Source: Acidimicrobiaceae bacterium (GTDB lineage: Bacteria; Actinomycetota; Acidimicrobiia; Acidimicrobiales; RAAP-2). Taken from it: 52,161 nucleotides of DNA. Below are positions 41,194 to 49,968 of this stretch, in pieces; within the stretch, counting starts at the first letter, position 1; every line of letters begins with the position of its first letter. Under the pieces are notes generated by a model that was given only the letters and a program-made list of their open reading frames with translations, did not search any database and was not told where the DNA came from. Both the position numbers and the translations under genes were made by a program. The DNA lies in NCBI GenBank assembly GCA_003167415.1, contig PMTF01000021.1, positions 1-52,161 on the forward strand. The letters are read 5' to 3'.

Positions 41194-41750
41194 GCGACGA
41201 GCCGCGAGCCCCGCTGACGACGACCACGAGTATCTGGCCGGCGGCGGGCGTACTGATCTTCGCCGTCGTCGTGCTGCTGGTCTTCATGCTGATCAATCTC
41301 ATCTCCGATCAGGGCGTGACGTCCACCCCGACCACGCTCCCCGTCGTCGTCGGCGGCCTGGCCAAGGCGCCGTCGTCGGCCGTCTTGGACTACTGCACCA
41401 GTGCCTCGGAGATCCCGTCGAACATCAACGACGTGTTCCTGGTGCCCGTCGGCACGACGAGTGCCTCGTCGGGCAACATCCCCAACGCCGGCGCCGGCGA
41501 CTTCGACTGCAACCAGCCGCTCATTACGACCGCGAACGGTGCGTCACTCCTGAAGTTCTACAAGACCCAACTCGAGGTTCGTGGCTGGGCTCTCTTCTCC
41601 CAAGGGTCGAGCAAGGGCTCGCCCCAGTCGCTTTTCCAGAAAGCCGGCAACGACGGCTTCTACTGGGTCGTCGGCATCACGGTCACGAGGTCCTCGAGCC
41701 AACTCGTGCACTGGACCTTCCGGATCTATCAGAACTCCGAAACGGTCTGA
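41190..41750 (+). CDS. Single-pass membrane-anchored protein of unknown function
   Basis: A 186-residue protein with one transmembrane segment (about 18-40, IWPAAGVLIFAVVVLLVFMLINL), a Thr-rich linker, and an outer domain with Cys residues YCTSASEIP and FDCNQP. LLKFYKTQLEVRGWALFSQG and FYWVVGITV resemble the small alpha-beta domains of actinobacterial secreted proteins, but no family is named. ATG 41190 overlaps the thiD stop codon. Its last 207 nt are antisense to the open C-terminus of the next, convergent gene. Confidence 0.75.
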   Translation: MSDEPRAPLTTTTSIWPAAGVLIFAVVVLLVFMLINLISDQGVTSTPTTLPVVVGGLAKAPSSAVLDYCTSASEIPSNINDVFLVPVGTTSASSGNIPNAGAGDFDCNQPLITTANGASLLKFYKTQLEVRGWALFSQGSSKGSPQSLFQKAGNDGFYWVVGITVTRSSSQLVHWTFRIYQNSETV

Positions 41751-43001
41751 ACCAGTCCTCGTCGGGACGACCGCTTCCTTGCACGCCCAGGACCAGAGCG
41801 CAAAGTTGAGTGGGTAGATCAGGTAGCCGATGCGCGTCGCCGACGAGACGCACATCATGGTGAGGAAGACCAGGCTCAAGATCGCCAGTACCTGTGAGAG
41901 GTTCAGCGGCCAATGGCCTCGCAGGTATTTCGCCATGAAATAACCCCCGATGAGGAACGTCACCGGCGCCAGAATGTGGCCGGCCGGTGCCCAGAGTGTC
42001 GTCAAAATGTGTCCCGGCAAGGCGCTGGCCGCCGGTGAGGTGACGCTGGTAAGGCCGAGGGGGAAGGCGAAGACGTTGGACATGAACGCCCACGGGGCAC
42101 GTATCGCGAAGGGGGTGACCGTCACGACGACGATGGCGCAGACCCAGGCGGCGATTCGCTTCCAGGCCGAACGGTTCCTCGAGTCGCGCGCGACGAGCAA
42201 CGCCCCGATGGCCATGGGCCACGCCGTCAGCTTCATCGCGGCCGCCAAGCCGAGACTGATCCCCGCGAAGTTGTTCTGTCGTCGTTGCAGCGCGACCACT
42301 CCGAGCAACGTGAGCGCGAGAATTGGCATGTCGTCGCCACCGGTCGAAAGGAATAACGCGCCGGTCGGCAGCGCCAGAAGAAACTGCGCGACCCGGATTT
42401 TCTTTTTCGTCGACGATCGCAACAGTCCGAGCGCCAGCGCGCTTGCCAATAACGTGAGGAGCGACATGGCGATTCGCGGGTCGGTCAGGCCCTTGCTCTT
42501 GTGGGTCTCGGCCGACGGAAGGCCGAAGATTCCCATGAGCGGAAAGTAGGGAAAGAACGACTCGTAGGCGGGAATTCCCGCGATCGGATTTATCAACTTG
42601 CCGTGCTTGTCGTAGGACGAGTAGAGGTTGCGGTCCTTGCTGAGGTTCTGGCCCGCGCGTTGAATCACGCGAATTTCCGGCTGGGCTACCCTCCAGCGCG
42701 CTTCGAGTCCGAGCGGAATGGCGACCGAGCCGAGCAACACCAGCACGAGCAGCGCGATTCGCACCATCGAGAGGCGCCGAAACCTCACTCGACGCAACGC
42801 GAAGGCAATGAAGGCACACAGTGCGTACGGACCGAAGGCGAGATACCCCCACTGCCACTGAGCGCCCTCGTGCGAGGTCATCCCGAGACCGAGGGCGAAG
42901 ACAGCCGAGAGACCGTAGAGGAATGCATCGCTACTCAGTCCCGGAAGCGCTCCCCACCACGTCACGCAGCGGGTGCGCGCGAATGAGCCCCGCGTCAGCA
43001 T
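41544..43001 (-). CDS. GT87/DUF2029-like multi-spanning membrane protein
   Basis: A 485-residue protein with about 11 hydrophobic segments. RNLYSSYDKHGKLINPIAGIPAYESFFPYFPLMGIFGLP and GLAAAMKLTAWPMAIGALLVA are typical of GT-C-fold mannosyltransferase-like proteins (GT87). KLTAWP is the conserved substrate-side motif, and an acidic loop residue expected early was not clear. Such enzymes use polyprenyl-phosphate sugars outside the membrane. The last 70 residues (after ALWSWACKEAVVPTR) are hydrophilic and are encoded antisense to the neighbouring gene, so they may not be functional. Confidence 0.8.
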   Translation of the reverse strand: MLTRGSFARTRCVTWWGALPGLSSDAFLYGLSAVFALGLGMTSHEGAQWQWGYLAFGPYALCAFIAFALRRVRFRRLSMVRIALLVLVLLGSVAIPLGLEARWRVAQPEIRVIQRAGQNLSKDRNLYSSYDKHGKLINPIAGIPAYESFFPYFPLMGIFGLPSAETHKSKGLTDPRIAMSLLTLLASALALGLLRSSTKKKIRVAQFLLALPTGALFLSTGGDDMPILALTLLGVVALQRRQNNFAGISLGLAAAMKLTAWPMAIGALLVARDSRNRSAWKRIAAWVCAIVVVTVTPFAIRAPWAFMSNVFAFPLGLTSVTSPAASALPGHILTTLWAPAGHILAPVTFLIGGYFMAKYLRGHWPLNLSQVLAILSLVFLTMMCVSSATRIGYLIYPLNFALWSWACKEAVVPTRTGSDRFGVLIDPEGPVHELARGPRDRDADDPVEAVVAGFLEKRLGRALARPLGEESPATNLELGLVELQE

Positions 43002-43043
43002 GGGGCCAATTGTATCGACCGTCGCGATTTCGAGCTGACCTTT

Positions 43044-43835
43044 CTAGTCCTCTAAAACCGTGCTCGGGCGGCGCATTGGGGCGAAGGTGACCGGTGGCAA
43101 TTTGGCGCTGAAGAAATGATCAATGATGCGCACGCACTCCTTGGTTCGCTCCTTCAGGAGCATGTGTGACGAACCGGGCACGATCGACAGTTGACCTTGG
43201 GGAATCGCCTCGTACATCGAGCAGGTGTGCGACAGCGTGGCGACGTCGTCATCACCGGCCATCACCAACACCGGCACCGCAATCGTGGCGAGGTCCTTCA
43301 CCGTCAGCGTCGGTTGGGAGAACGTCATGATCCGGGTCTTCTCTTCGACTGCTCGTGCGTGGTCCGGACCGTCGGGAGAGTTCTCACCGAAGCGCCGCGC
43401 CCACTCCGCGAAGTCGTCGCCCTCGAGGTCAAAGGTCGGCATCGCCAGCAGTCCTTCGTAGTGGTAGTTGGCGCCGACGGCGATCACTCGGCGAAGGAGT
43501 TCCGGGCGTTGCATCGCCACCAGCAACGCGATGTTGCCGCCGTCGCTGTGGCCGATCACGTGAACTCGTCGCTTCAAGTGCTCAATGAAGGCGATGGTTT
43601 CGGTCGCCATCGCGTCATAGGAGAACGGCGCGTCGGTATCTCTCGTTCGGCCGTGACCACGCCGGTCGAAGGCGGCCACGCGGTACCGCTTCGCGAGCGA
43701 CGGCCCGATCGACCTGAGCAGGCTCGCACTGCTGCTCATCCCGCCGTGCAAGAGGAGCACCGTCGGACCGTTGCCCTTGGGCAGTCGGGCCCAGGTCGGA
43801 TGGCCGTGCAAGGAGATCGTCGTCACCTCCGTCAT
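43044..43835 (-). CDS. Alpha/beta hydrolase
   Basis: A 263-residue protein. VLLLHGGMSSSAS gives the oxyanion loop, VIGHSDGGNIALL the nucleophile elbow (Ser), VMAGDDDVAT the acid, and GSSHMLL the His. AAFDRRGHGRTRD is the usual second strand. The substrate is open; relatives act on esters, lactones or epoxides. It is divergent from the reductase gene 48 nt away. Confidence 0.9.
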   Translation of the reverse strand: MTEVTTISLHGHPTWARLPKGNGPTVLLLHGGMSSSASLLRSIGPSLAKRYRVAAFDRRGHGRTRDTDAPFSYDAMATETIAFIEHLKRRVHVIGHSDGGNIALLVAMQRPELLRRVIAVGANYHYEGLLAMPTFDLEGDDFAEWARRFGENSPDGPDHARAVEEKTRIMTFSQPTLTVKDLATIAVPVLVMAGDDDVATLSHTCSMYEAIPQGQLSIVPGSSHMLLKERTKECVRIIDHFFSAKLPPVTFAPMRRPSTVLED

Positions 43836-43882
43836 GGTAGGCGTCGCCCAAGCGCCACTTCCTCGGGCCGTAGTGTGGCTGC

Positions 43883-44869
43883 GTGCGCGCGTTCGTAGTG
43901 TCCGAAGAGGGCGACACCCTGTCGATGGGTGTTCGCGAAGTTGAAGCAGTCGCGTCGGACGCGAACGACATCCTCGTCTCGGTGGACTACAGCGGCGTGA
44001 ACTTTAAAGACGCCATGGTCGCGGCATCCAAGAGTCGAGTCCGGCGCGTCAGCTCGCTCGTCGGTGGTGTCGACGCCGCCGGCACCGTGATGCACTCGAC
44101 CGACGCGGCGCTCCCCGAAGGCACGCGAGTCGCGGTGCACGGCGGAACGCTCGGAGTCGCGCGCGATGGGGGCTTCGCGCAGTCCATCTACTCCCCCGCG
44201 AACTACATCACGGCACTTCCGGACTCGATCTCGACGCGGGTCGCGATGATCATCGGCACCGCCGGCTTCACCGCGATGGAGAGTTTGCTGGCGCTCGAGG
44301 ACCGCGGCCTCGAGGCGGGTTCCGAGGTACTGGTCACGGGCGCGACCGGCGGCGTCGGTTCTCACGCCGTAGCCCTGCTCGCCGCGAACGGCTACCGGCC
44401 CGTGGCCTCGACCGGTTCACCGACGGCGTCGGCGTGGCTGTTCGAGCGCGGCGCGGTTCGCGTCATCGGCCGTGACGAAGTGGCGGACAACCCCGGACGA
44501 GTAATGGCGAGCGAGACGTGGGCCGGCGCCATCGACTGCGTCGGCGGTGACACGCTCGCTCAAATCCTTCGCTCGCTTCGCTACGGCGGCGCCGTCGCGG
44601 CTTGCGGCCTCGTGGGAAGCGTCGAGTTGTCAACGACGGTCTATCCCTTCATCACCCGTTCCGTCGCTCTGTTGGGCATCGACTCCGTCGAAGCTACGAG
44701 GTCCACCCGTGTACGTGTCTGGTCGGCCCTCGGGGCGGTCGCGACAAGGATCGATTTCGAGGCACTCGTCGATCGCGAAGTGGACCTCGAAGAACTGACT
44801 CCGGCCCTCGATGACATTCGCCAGGGAAAAACCCGGGGCCGGATTCTCGTGAATCCCACCCCGGGTTGA
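43883..44869 (+). CDS. Zinc-independent alcohol dehydrogenase-like reductase (AcuI/YhdH type)
   Basis: A 328-residue medium-chain reductase. YSGVNFKDAMVA at the start replaces the zinc site, EVLVTGATGGVGSHAVALLA is the NADPH-binding motif, and AVAACGLVGS and LLGIDSVEATRSTR are typical of AcuI/YhdH. These enzymes reduce acryloyl-CoA or related enoyl-CoA or quinone substrates. The start is taken as GTG 43883. The permease gene converges 14 nt downstream. Confidence 0.9.
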   Translation: MRAFVVSEEGDTLSMGVREVEAVASDANDILVSVDYSGVNFKDAMVAASKSRVRRVSSLVGGVDAAGTVMHSTDAALPEGTRVAVHGGTLGVARDGGFAQSIYSPANYITALPDSISTRVAMIIGTAGFTAMESLLALEDRGLEAGSEVLVTGATGGVGSHAVALLAANGYRPVASTGSPTASAWLFERGAVRVIGRDEVADNPGRVMASETWAGAIDCVGGDTLAQILRSLRYGGAVAACGLVGSVELSTTVYPFITRSVALLGIDSVEATRSTRVRVWSALGAVATRIDFEALVDREVDLEELTPALDDIRQGKTRGRILVNPTPG

Positions 44870-44883
44870 TCCGTTCGGACTAA

Positions 44884-46371
44884 CTACTCGTCGGCGACGA
44901 TCGATCCGACGCGTTCGCCCAGACCGGGATCACGCGCCACGAGCACCGACGCATAGATGAAGGCCACGACGATGAAGGCACCGGCCACCCATGGGTACCA
45001 GTTGTACGGCGGAACTGGTGGACTCGGACGAACCAGGTAGTAGAGCGGTACGCCAATCAAGAGGAACCCGATGGCCGGCAACACGGCGTGTCGGAATGGG
45101 TTGTAGAGCTCCGGGTGAAAACGCTTGTAATAGAACGGCAGCGCCAGGTTGCTCAGGGCGTAGACCACGAGTACCAGAATCGTGCCGAACGTGGAGGATT
45201 CGAAGAAGAAGTTCGTCGCACTCATCGACGCCGAGTTCGCAGCCGAGCCGGTGATGTGCAAGAGTCCCCAGATTCCGATGATGGCCAACGCGATTCCCAG
45301 GAACACGAAGAGCGCGTTGATGGGCGTTCGACGAGTGTCGTGAACCTTGCCGATGAACTTGGGCAGTAAGCCTTCGCGTCCGGCGTTGAAGATCAATCGG
45401 GCCTGCGAGTTCGTGCCGGCGATCAGGGCTCCCAAGGTGGAAGTCATGCCGGCGAGCAACGCGAAGAACAGCGCCGCACCGAGCACGCCCTTAGCCACCG
45501 TGATGAAGGGGATCAGCGCTCCGCTCAAGTTCGCCACGTTGTTTTTGAATCCCACCACCGTTGCAAAGGCGAACAGGACGTAGGCGACCAACATGATCAA
45601 CGTCGACGTGAAGACGGCCCTGGGGATGTTCTTGCGTGGATTGTCCGTCTCTTCGGCCAACGCCGCGGAGTTCTCCCATCCGATGAAGAGGTAAATGGCG
45701 AGCGGGAATCCCGCGGCCAAACCACTGAAGCCATTGTGGATGTTCTTGGGCTCGAAGGGACGGAAAGAGATTGAACTGTGGAACTTGATCAACGCAATCA
45801 CGCTCACGACTACGAGCACGACCATTTCGAACGCGAAGAATATCCCCGCGATCCGCGTCGATATGGAAATGCCGCGAATCATCATGAAGACCGCGAACGC
45901 CAAGAACACCAAAGTCCAGATAATCCACGGGACGTTCTCGAGGCCCGACACGTTGTAGTTCTTCAAGATGATCTGGAAGAACCCGCCGACGATCGCCACC
46001 ACCGACGCCATGGCGGCGATGTAGCCCGCACCGGTCATCAGCGCGGTCGTCACCGCCGTGCGTCCGCCAAAGGTCTTGCCGATGAACGAGATGAAGCCGC
46101 CGGTCGACGGCAGCACCTTACAGAACTCCGAGAGGGTATTGCCGAGAAAGAGGATCGCGACGCCCGCCAGAATGATCGTCAACGGCGAGGCCAGACCGGC
46201 CGTGTAGGCCAGGTAGCCGAAGCCGAAGTAAAAGCTCATCGCCGGGCCGATGTTGGCCATCGTCGCCGCGGCGATATCCAACGGACCTAGTTGACCCTTG
46301 CGAAGCCGGTCGTGACCACCGAGTTCCGGTTGCTTGGCCCCCAGATAGTCGGCACTGATTGCGTCAGTCAT
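44884..46371 (-). CDS. APC-family amino acid permease
   Basis: A 495-residue membrane protein with about 12-13 hydrophobic segments. GPAMSFYFGFGYLAYTAG, STGGFISFIGKTFG in segment 3, YLFIGWENSAALAEETDNPRKNIPRAV (the APC signature) and AGTNSQARLIFNAGREGLLPKFIGKVH are present. It imports or exchanges amino acids or amines with protons. ATG 46371 is preceded by AGGGGGAAG; the longer frame to 46425 is not needed. Substrate unknown. Confidence 0.9.
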   Translation of the reverse strand: MTDAISADYLGAKQPELGGHDRLRKGQLGPLDIAAATMANIGPAMSFYFGFGYLAYTAGLASPLTIILAGVAILFLGNTLSEFCKVLPSTGGFISFIGKTFGGRTAVTTALMTGAGYIAAMASVVAIVGGFFQIILKNYNVSGLENVPWIIWTLVFLAFAVFMMIRGISISTRIAGIFFAFEMVVLVVVSVIALIKFHSSISFRPFEPKNIHNGFSGLAAGFPLAIYLFIGWENSAALAEETDNPRKNIPRAVFTSTLIMLVAYVLFAFATVVGFKNNVANLSGALIPFITVAKGVLGAALFFALLAGMTSTLGALIAGTNSQARLIFNAGREGLLPKFIGKVHDTRRTPINALFVFLGIALAIIGIWGLLHITGSAANSASMSATNFFFESSTFGTILVLVVYALSNLALPFYYKRFHPELYNPFRHAVLPAIGFLLIGVPLYYLVRPSPPVPPYNWYPWVAGAFIVVAFIYASVLVARDPGLGERVGSIVADE

Positions 46372-46509
46372 TCTTCCCCCTCTATCCCTGTCGAGCCGGG
46401 CAATGAGCCGCTCGACCAACGTCAACGTAGACGCTCACGAATGAATGTAGTGGAACGTCGTGCGTCGGTTATGAAGAACGCTCTTATTCCTACCCGTCAG
46501 TAACGCGAC

Positions 46510-47112
46510 TTAGTAGAAGGGACTAACCCAGATCTTGCCGCTGTCGCAGGGTTGAACCGGATAGGACGGCGTTACCGGCAAGGACGATCCGCCGGTGGCG
46601 AACTGCACGCTGATGGTGACCGCGTTGTCACAGACCGTATTGGCGGTTTGCACGCTGGAGTACGCCAGGGAGAAGTTGGTAACGGAGCCGTTGGTGAGCG
46701 TCAGCGCGACGGGTGGGTCGTTGGCCTTCGGCCCGGTGAATTGGATTGCGTTGTTACTCCCGGTCTGGTCGACCAGATTCAGGGGCAAAACCGCGCCGGT
46801 CTTGTCCTGCAAGGTCAGAATCGGCCAGCCCTTGATCGAACAGGCTCCGGGTGTGGCCTTGGTCAGCGTGACGCTCGCGTAGACCGTGCCGGCCGCTCCC
46901 TCTCCCTCATTGAACACGCCCGAAAAGGCACTGCCCTGACAGGTGGGTGCCGCCACGACCGCTGTAGTCGTCGTGGCTGAATTAATGGTCGTGGTCGTCA
47001 CTGGAACGCCCGTCGTCGTGGTGCTGGAGGTGGAATCGATTACGTGTCGACTCACAGTGATGATCACTACGAAGGCGACGAAAATGGCAATCGAAATCGC
47101 ACCACGTCTCAC
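46510..47112 (-). CDS. Membrane-anchored DUF4232-like protein
   Basis: A 200-residue protein with a signal anchor (about 5-22), a Thr-rich linker (TTTTGVPVTTTTINSATTTT), then a domain starting at TCQGSAFSG. The Cys-containing CSIKGWPILTLQDKTG and TVCDNAV match the DUF4232 pattern of the protein at 3958-4506. GTG 47112 overlaps the BFN stop codon (GTGA), so it ends the fba-to-here run. Function unknown; likely at the cell surface. Confidence 0.8.
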   Translation of the reverse strand: MRRGAISIAIFVAFVVIITVSRHVIDSTSSTTTTGVPVTTTTINSATTTTAVVAAPTCQGSAFSGVFNEGEGAAGTVYASVTLTKATPGACSIKGWPILTLQDKTGAVLPLNLVDQTGSNNAIQFTGPKANDPPVALTLTNGSVTNFSLAYSSVQTANTVCDNAVTISVQFATGGSSLPVTPSYPVQPCDSGKIWVSPFY

Positions 47113-47624
47113 TGACCAAAGTCCTCGGGCCGAATCGTGTCGAGGAACTCTCTCAGTTCGGCAACGAGCGCTTCGTTCGGAGCTTCGGTGTCATCCTCGT
47201 CATCTTCGTCGTCGCCGAGGTCGAGTTCCATGACTCGGCCCTCGGCCGCCATCAACTCGTCGTTCACGAGAATCGGTGCGCCCACGCGAAGCGCCAGGGC
47301 GACCGCGTCACTCGGACGTGCACTCACGTTGATCTCGTCGCGATCGCGAAGCAGTCGAAGATTCGCGTAGAAGGTGTTGTCGCGAAGTTCAGTGATTTCG
47401 GCGGCGAAGAGTTGTGCGCCGAGCGCGACGATGACGTTACCGAGGAGATCGTGCGACATTGGTCGCGGCGCCTTCACACCCTGGAGGGCGTAGGCGATGG
47501 CGGCGGCCTCGGGTGCACCGATGAAGATCGGTAGTACTCGCGAACCGGTCACCTCTTCCAGCAGGAGAAGAGGGGTCGAGGATCCCACGTCGACGCGCAC
47601 CGCCCGAAGGACCACTTCAACCAT
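47109..47624 (-). CDS. Bifunctional nuclease domain protein (BFN, DUF151)
   Basis: A 171-residue protein. LLLLEEVTGSRVLPIFIGAPEAAAIAYAL, RPMSHDLLGNVI, AEITELRDNTFYANLRL and ARPSDAVALALRVGAPILV are the DUF151 signatures. Plant members have dual nuclease activity; the bacterial role is not settled. The acidic C-terminal stretch (LDLGDDEDDEDD) is a common addition. The gene order FHA-MerR-BFN is like Rv1827-Rv1828-Rv1829. Confidence 0.92.
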   Translation of the reverse strand: MVEVVLRAVRVDVGSSTPLLLLEEVTGSRVLPIFIGAPEAAAIAYALQGVKAPRPMSHDLLGNVIVALGAQLFAAEITELRDNTFYANLRLLRDRDEINVSARPSDAVALALRVGAPILVNDELMAAEGRVMELDLGDDEDDEDDTEAPNEALVAELREFLDTIRPEDFGQ

Positions 47625-47662
47625 GTAGTGAGCCTAGACCGAGAGCGGTCAAAAATTTACGT

Positions 47663-48451
47663 CTAGCGACCGAGGTAGTCCTGCAGTGCGCGTTCGTAGA
47701 GCACCGAGCGCAACGACGCAACCTCGGCGGCCAGTTCCGTGACGCTGCGGGCCTGTTCGCCGGAGAGCCCACTCCCCTTCGAATGCAGCGGGGCCGAAAG
47801 GTCGTCAATCAATCCGATCTCGCGCTCGGCGACGCGACGAAGTGAACCGAGCAGACGTACGTCGACCCCGCGTTCGAGGAGGATGACGGCGACCACGGCT
47901 ACTCGCAGGTCGAATTCGGTGTACGCAATCTCTTTGCCGAGCAACACCGGCGCGAGAAGACCGAGCGCGTGGAGCTGCGTCACCACCGCCGACGCCAATC
48001 CCGTAGCGCCCAAGAACTCCGCCGTCGTCAAATAGTGCTGATCACTCGAGACCGTGACGTCAACACTCTCGGGCACGACTGTGAGCACGGCACGCGACGT
48101 CACCGCAGGCGGCGCGGGCGGCGCGGGAATCGAAATGACGTTGGAGACCGCTTCACGAGCGGCGTGGCGGGGACTCGACGGTACCGGCACGTCGCGCAAG
48201 AGACCTTGCTCGATCAAACGAAGTCGCACGACGCGCAGCGGCACGAACTCTTCTTGGGCCAGGCGAATCGCTTCGCGCAAGCACTCGATGTCGCGCTCGG
48301 AGTACAGGCGATAGCCCTTGCGACTACGACTCGGCTGTACCAGACCCTTGTCTTCGTAGTAGCGAATCTTGGAGAGTTCAATATCAGGGAAGTACTTTCG
48401 GAGTTGAGCGTGTACCTCTCCGATGCGCATTATTCCCGGGTTGCCGTTCAT
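47663..48451 (-). CDS. ftsR: MerR-family regulator, FtsR-like
   Basis: A 262-residue protein. MRIGEVHAQLRKYFPDIELSKIRYYEDKGLVQPSRSRKGYRLYSERDIECLREA is the MerR DNA-binding domain in the form seen in FtsR/Rv1828. A Pro/Ala linker and a C-terminal domain (YLTTAEFLGATGLASAVVTQLHALGLL) follow. FtsR activates ftsZ in corynebacteria. ATG 48451 overlaps the FHA stop (ATGA). The symbol rests on position and domain pattern. Confidence 0.88.
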   Translation of the reverse strand: MNGNPGIMRIGEVHAQLRKYFPDIELSKIRYYEDKGLVQPSRSRKGYRLYSERDIECLREAIRLAQEEFVPLRVVRLRLIEQGLLRDVPVPSSPRHAAREAVSNVISIPAPPAPPAVTSRAVLTVVPESVDVTVSSDQHYLTTAEFLGATGLASAVVTQLHALGLLAPVLLGKEIAYTEFDLRVAVVAVILLERGVDVRLLGSLRRVAEREIGLIDDLSAPLHSKGSGLSGEQARSVTELAAEVASLRSVLYERALQDYLGR

Positions 48452-48921
48452 TGCGTCGCCTCCCAAAAGACCAGCTTGAACTTGCCGATCTGGACTTCAT
48501 CGGCCGAGTGCAGCGTGATCTCTTCAACTCGAGTGCCGTTTACGTAGGTGCCGTTCAGCGAATTGAGATCCCGCAGGGTGATCCGTCCGCTCGCGGTTCG
48601 CGTGAAGACCGCGTGATGACGGGAGACCGAGACGTCATCCAAGAGCAGTTCGCTGTTCTCGTGTCGTCCGACCGTCGTGATCTCCGCTTTCAATTCGATT
48701 CGGTTGCCCGCTTCCAGTCCCGCGGCGATCACTAACTCGTCACCGTGTTCACCGTTCGGACCGCGGTTGGTTCCGGGGTGCAATACTTCGGCCGCCGTGA
48801 TCACGGGAACCGCAATTGTCTCCGGCGAGCTGGCGTCGTGTTGAGGCGCACCGCACGACCAACAGAAATTCGCGTTGGCGTTCAGAATTTCCCCACATCG
48901 ACGGCAGTTCATCGGCTTCAC
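48448..48921 (-). CDS. Zinc-ribbon FHA protein, GarA/FhaA-like
   Basis: A 157-residue protein. The N-terminus has a zinc ribbon (NCRRCGE and FCWSCGAP). The C-terminal FHA domain is clear: TTVGRHENSELLLDDVSVSRHHAVF then NSLNGTYVNGTRV, with the phosphothreonine-binding Arg, Ser and Asn. In mycobacteria GarA sits here, is phosphorylated by PknB/PknG and controls glutamate and 2-oxoglutarate enzymes. GarA has no zinc ribbon and has an ETTS phosphosite, which is not obvious here. GTG 48921 or ATG 48912 could be the start. Confidence 0.9.
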   Translation of the reverse strand: MKPMNCRRCGEILNANANFCWSCGAPQHDASSPETIAVPVITAAEVLHPGTNRGPNGEHGDELVIAAGLEAGNRIELKAEITTVGRHENSELLLDDVSVSRHHAVFTRTASGRITLRDLNSLNGTYVNGTRVEEITLHSADEVQIGKFKLVFWEATQ

Positions 48922-48951
48922 ACTAGTTAAATTCGCGAGCGGTCGTCAGGG

Positions 48952-49332
48952 TCAGTTGTTGGTGAGGACTTGGTAACCCGCGGCGTCGAGCAGCGCGTCG
49001 AAGTCAGCGCTGCTCGTCGTCGTAATTTCACAGATCCAACCGTCACCGTACGGGTCGGCGTTGACCAATTCGGGTGCGCTGGTCAAGGAGTCGTTCACCG
49101 CGGTGACCGTGCCGCCGACCGGAGCGTAAATCTCCGACACCGACTTCGTCGACTCGACTTCACCGATCGGGCCGTGCGCGTCGATCGCGGTGCCGACCTT
49201 GGGAAGATCGACGAACACCACGTCGCCGAGGGCGTCCTGGGCGTAATCGGTGATGCCAATTCGAATCACGTCCCCGTTGGCTTTCGCCCATTCGTGGTCG
49301 TGGGAGTATCGAAGTTCAGAGGGAATCAACAT
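48952..49332 (-). CDS. gcvH: Glycine cleavage system H protein
   Basis: A 126-residue lipoyl-carrier protein. The lipoylated Lys63 lies in GEVESTKSVSEIYAPVGG. YSHDHEWAKANGDVIRIGITDYAQDALGDVVFVDLP and the C-terminal DPYGDGWICEI are typical. It shuttles aminomethyl between GcvP and GcvT. The other gcv genes are about 10 kb to the left in the window, so the system is split into two transcription units. Follows pgsA after nine nucleotides. Confidence 0.96.
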   Translation of the reverse strand: MLIPSELRYSHDHEWAKANGDVIRIGITDYAQDALGDVVFVDLPKVGTAIDAHGPIGEVESTKSVSEIYAPVGGTVTAVNDSLTSAPELVNADPYGDGWICEITTTSSADFDALLDAAGYQVLTNN

Positions 49333-49341
49333 GGGGCAAAC

Positions 49342-49956
49342 CTACAAGATTTTCCGCGCTTGCCGTCCCGAGCGAAGTGCGCGCAACGCCGGTTTCACGT
49401 AGCCCGCGAGCACGATCCACGAAAGCGTCAGTCCCATTATTCCGATCACCCAGCAGGCGTCGCGCGCGTCGTACTGCCACGGTTGCTGCGCGGCGTGACG
49501 CGGGTTTGTCGTGAGCAGGAAAAGCGGAAAGGTCGTCATCAGGGCAAACGTCGACACCTTGCCCCACCACAGGACGTCGATGCGCACGGCGCCAAGAGCG
49601 GCCAGCACAAGGGTCAGCACCGAGACGATCAATTCGCGCGCCAAGATCGTGAGCGCGAACCACCACGGCACGCCCGCCGCCGCGGCCACGGCGAGCAGAC
49701 CACTGATCACGAGGATGCGATCGGCCACGGGATCGAGAATCTTGCCGACGTTGGAGACCTGGTGCCAACGTCGCGCCACGAATCCGTCAATCCAGTCGGT
49801 CGCCCCGAGAGTGGCCAACAACCATGCCGCCATAGCGCGGTGATTGGTGTCGAAGAGGAGCCAAAAGAAGAGCGGCAGTAGCGCCAGTCGGATGACGGTG
49901 ATCAGGTTCGGCCATGTCAACCATCCCGCGTCCGATGATTCGTCTGCACTCATCAC
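49342..49956 (-). CDS. pgsA: CDP-diacylglycerol-glycerol-3-phosphate 3-phosphatidyltransferase
   Basis: A 204-residue membrane protein with about five hydrophobic segments. The full CDP-alcohol phosphotransferase motif DG-x2-AR-x8-G-x3-D-x3-D is present as DGFVARR...GKILDPVAD. NLITVIRLALLPLFFWLL is a typical start. It makes phosphatidylglycerophosphate for membrane lipid. Phosphatidylinositol-phosphate synthase is a related possibility. Twelve nucleotides follow the aldolase stop codon. Confidence 0.92.
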   Translation of the reverse strand: MMSADESSDAGWLTWPNLITVIRLALLPLFFWLLFDTNHRAMAAWLLATLGATDWIDGFVARRWHQVSNVGKILDPVADRILVISGLLAVAAAAGVPWWFALTILARELIVSVLTLVLAALGAVRIDVLWWGKVSTFALMTTFPLFLLTTNPRHAAQQPWQYDARDACWVIGIMGLTLSWIVLAGYVKPALRALRSGRQARKIL

Positions 49957-49968
49957 TGAAGCCTATTT

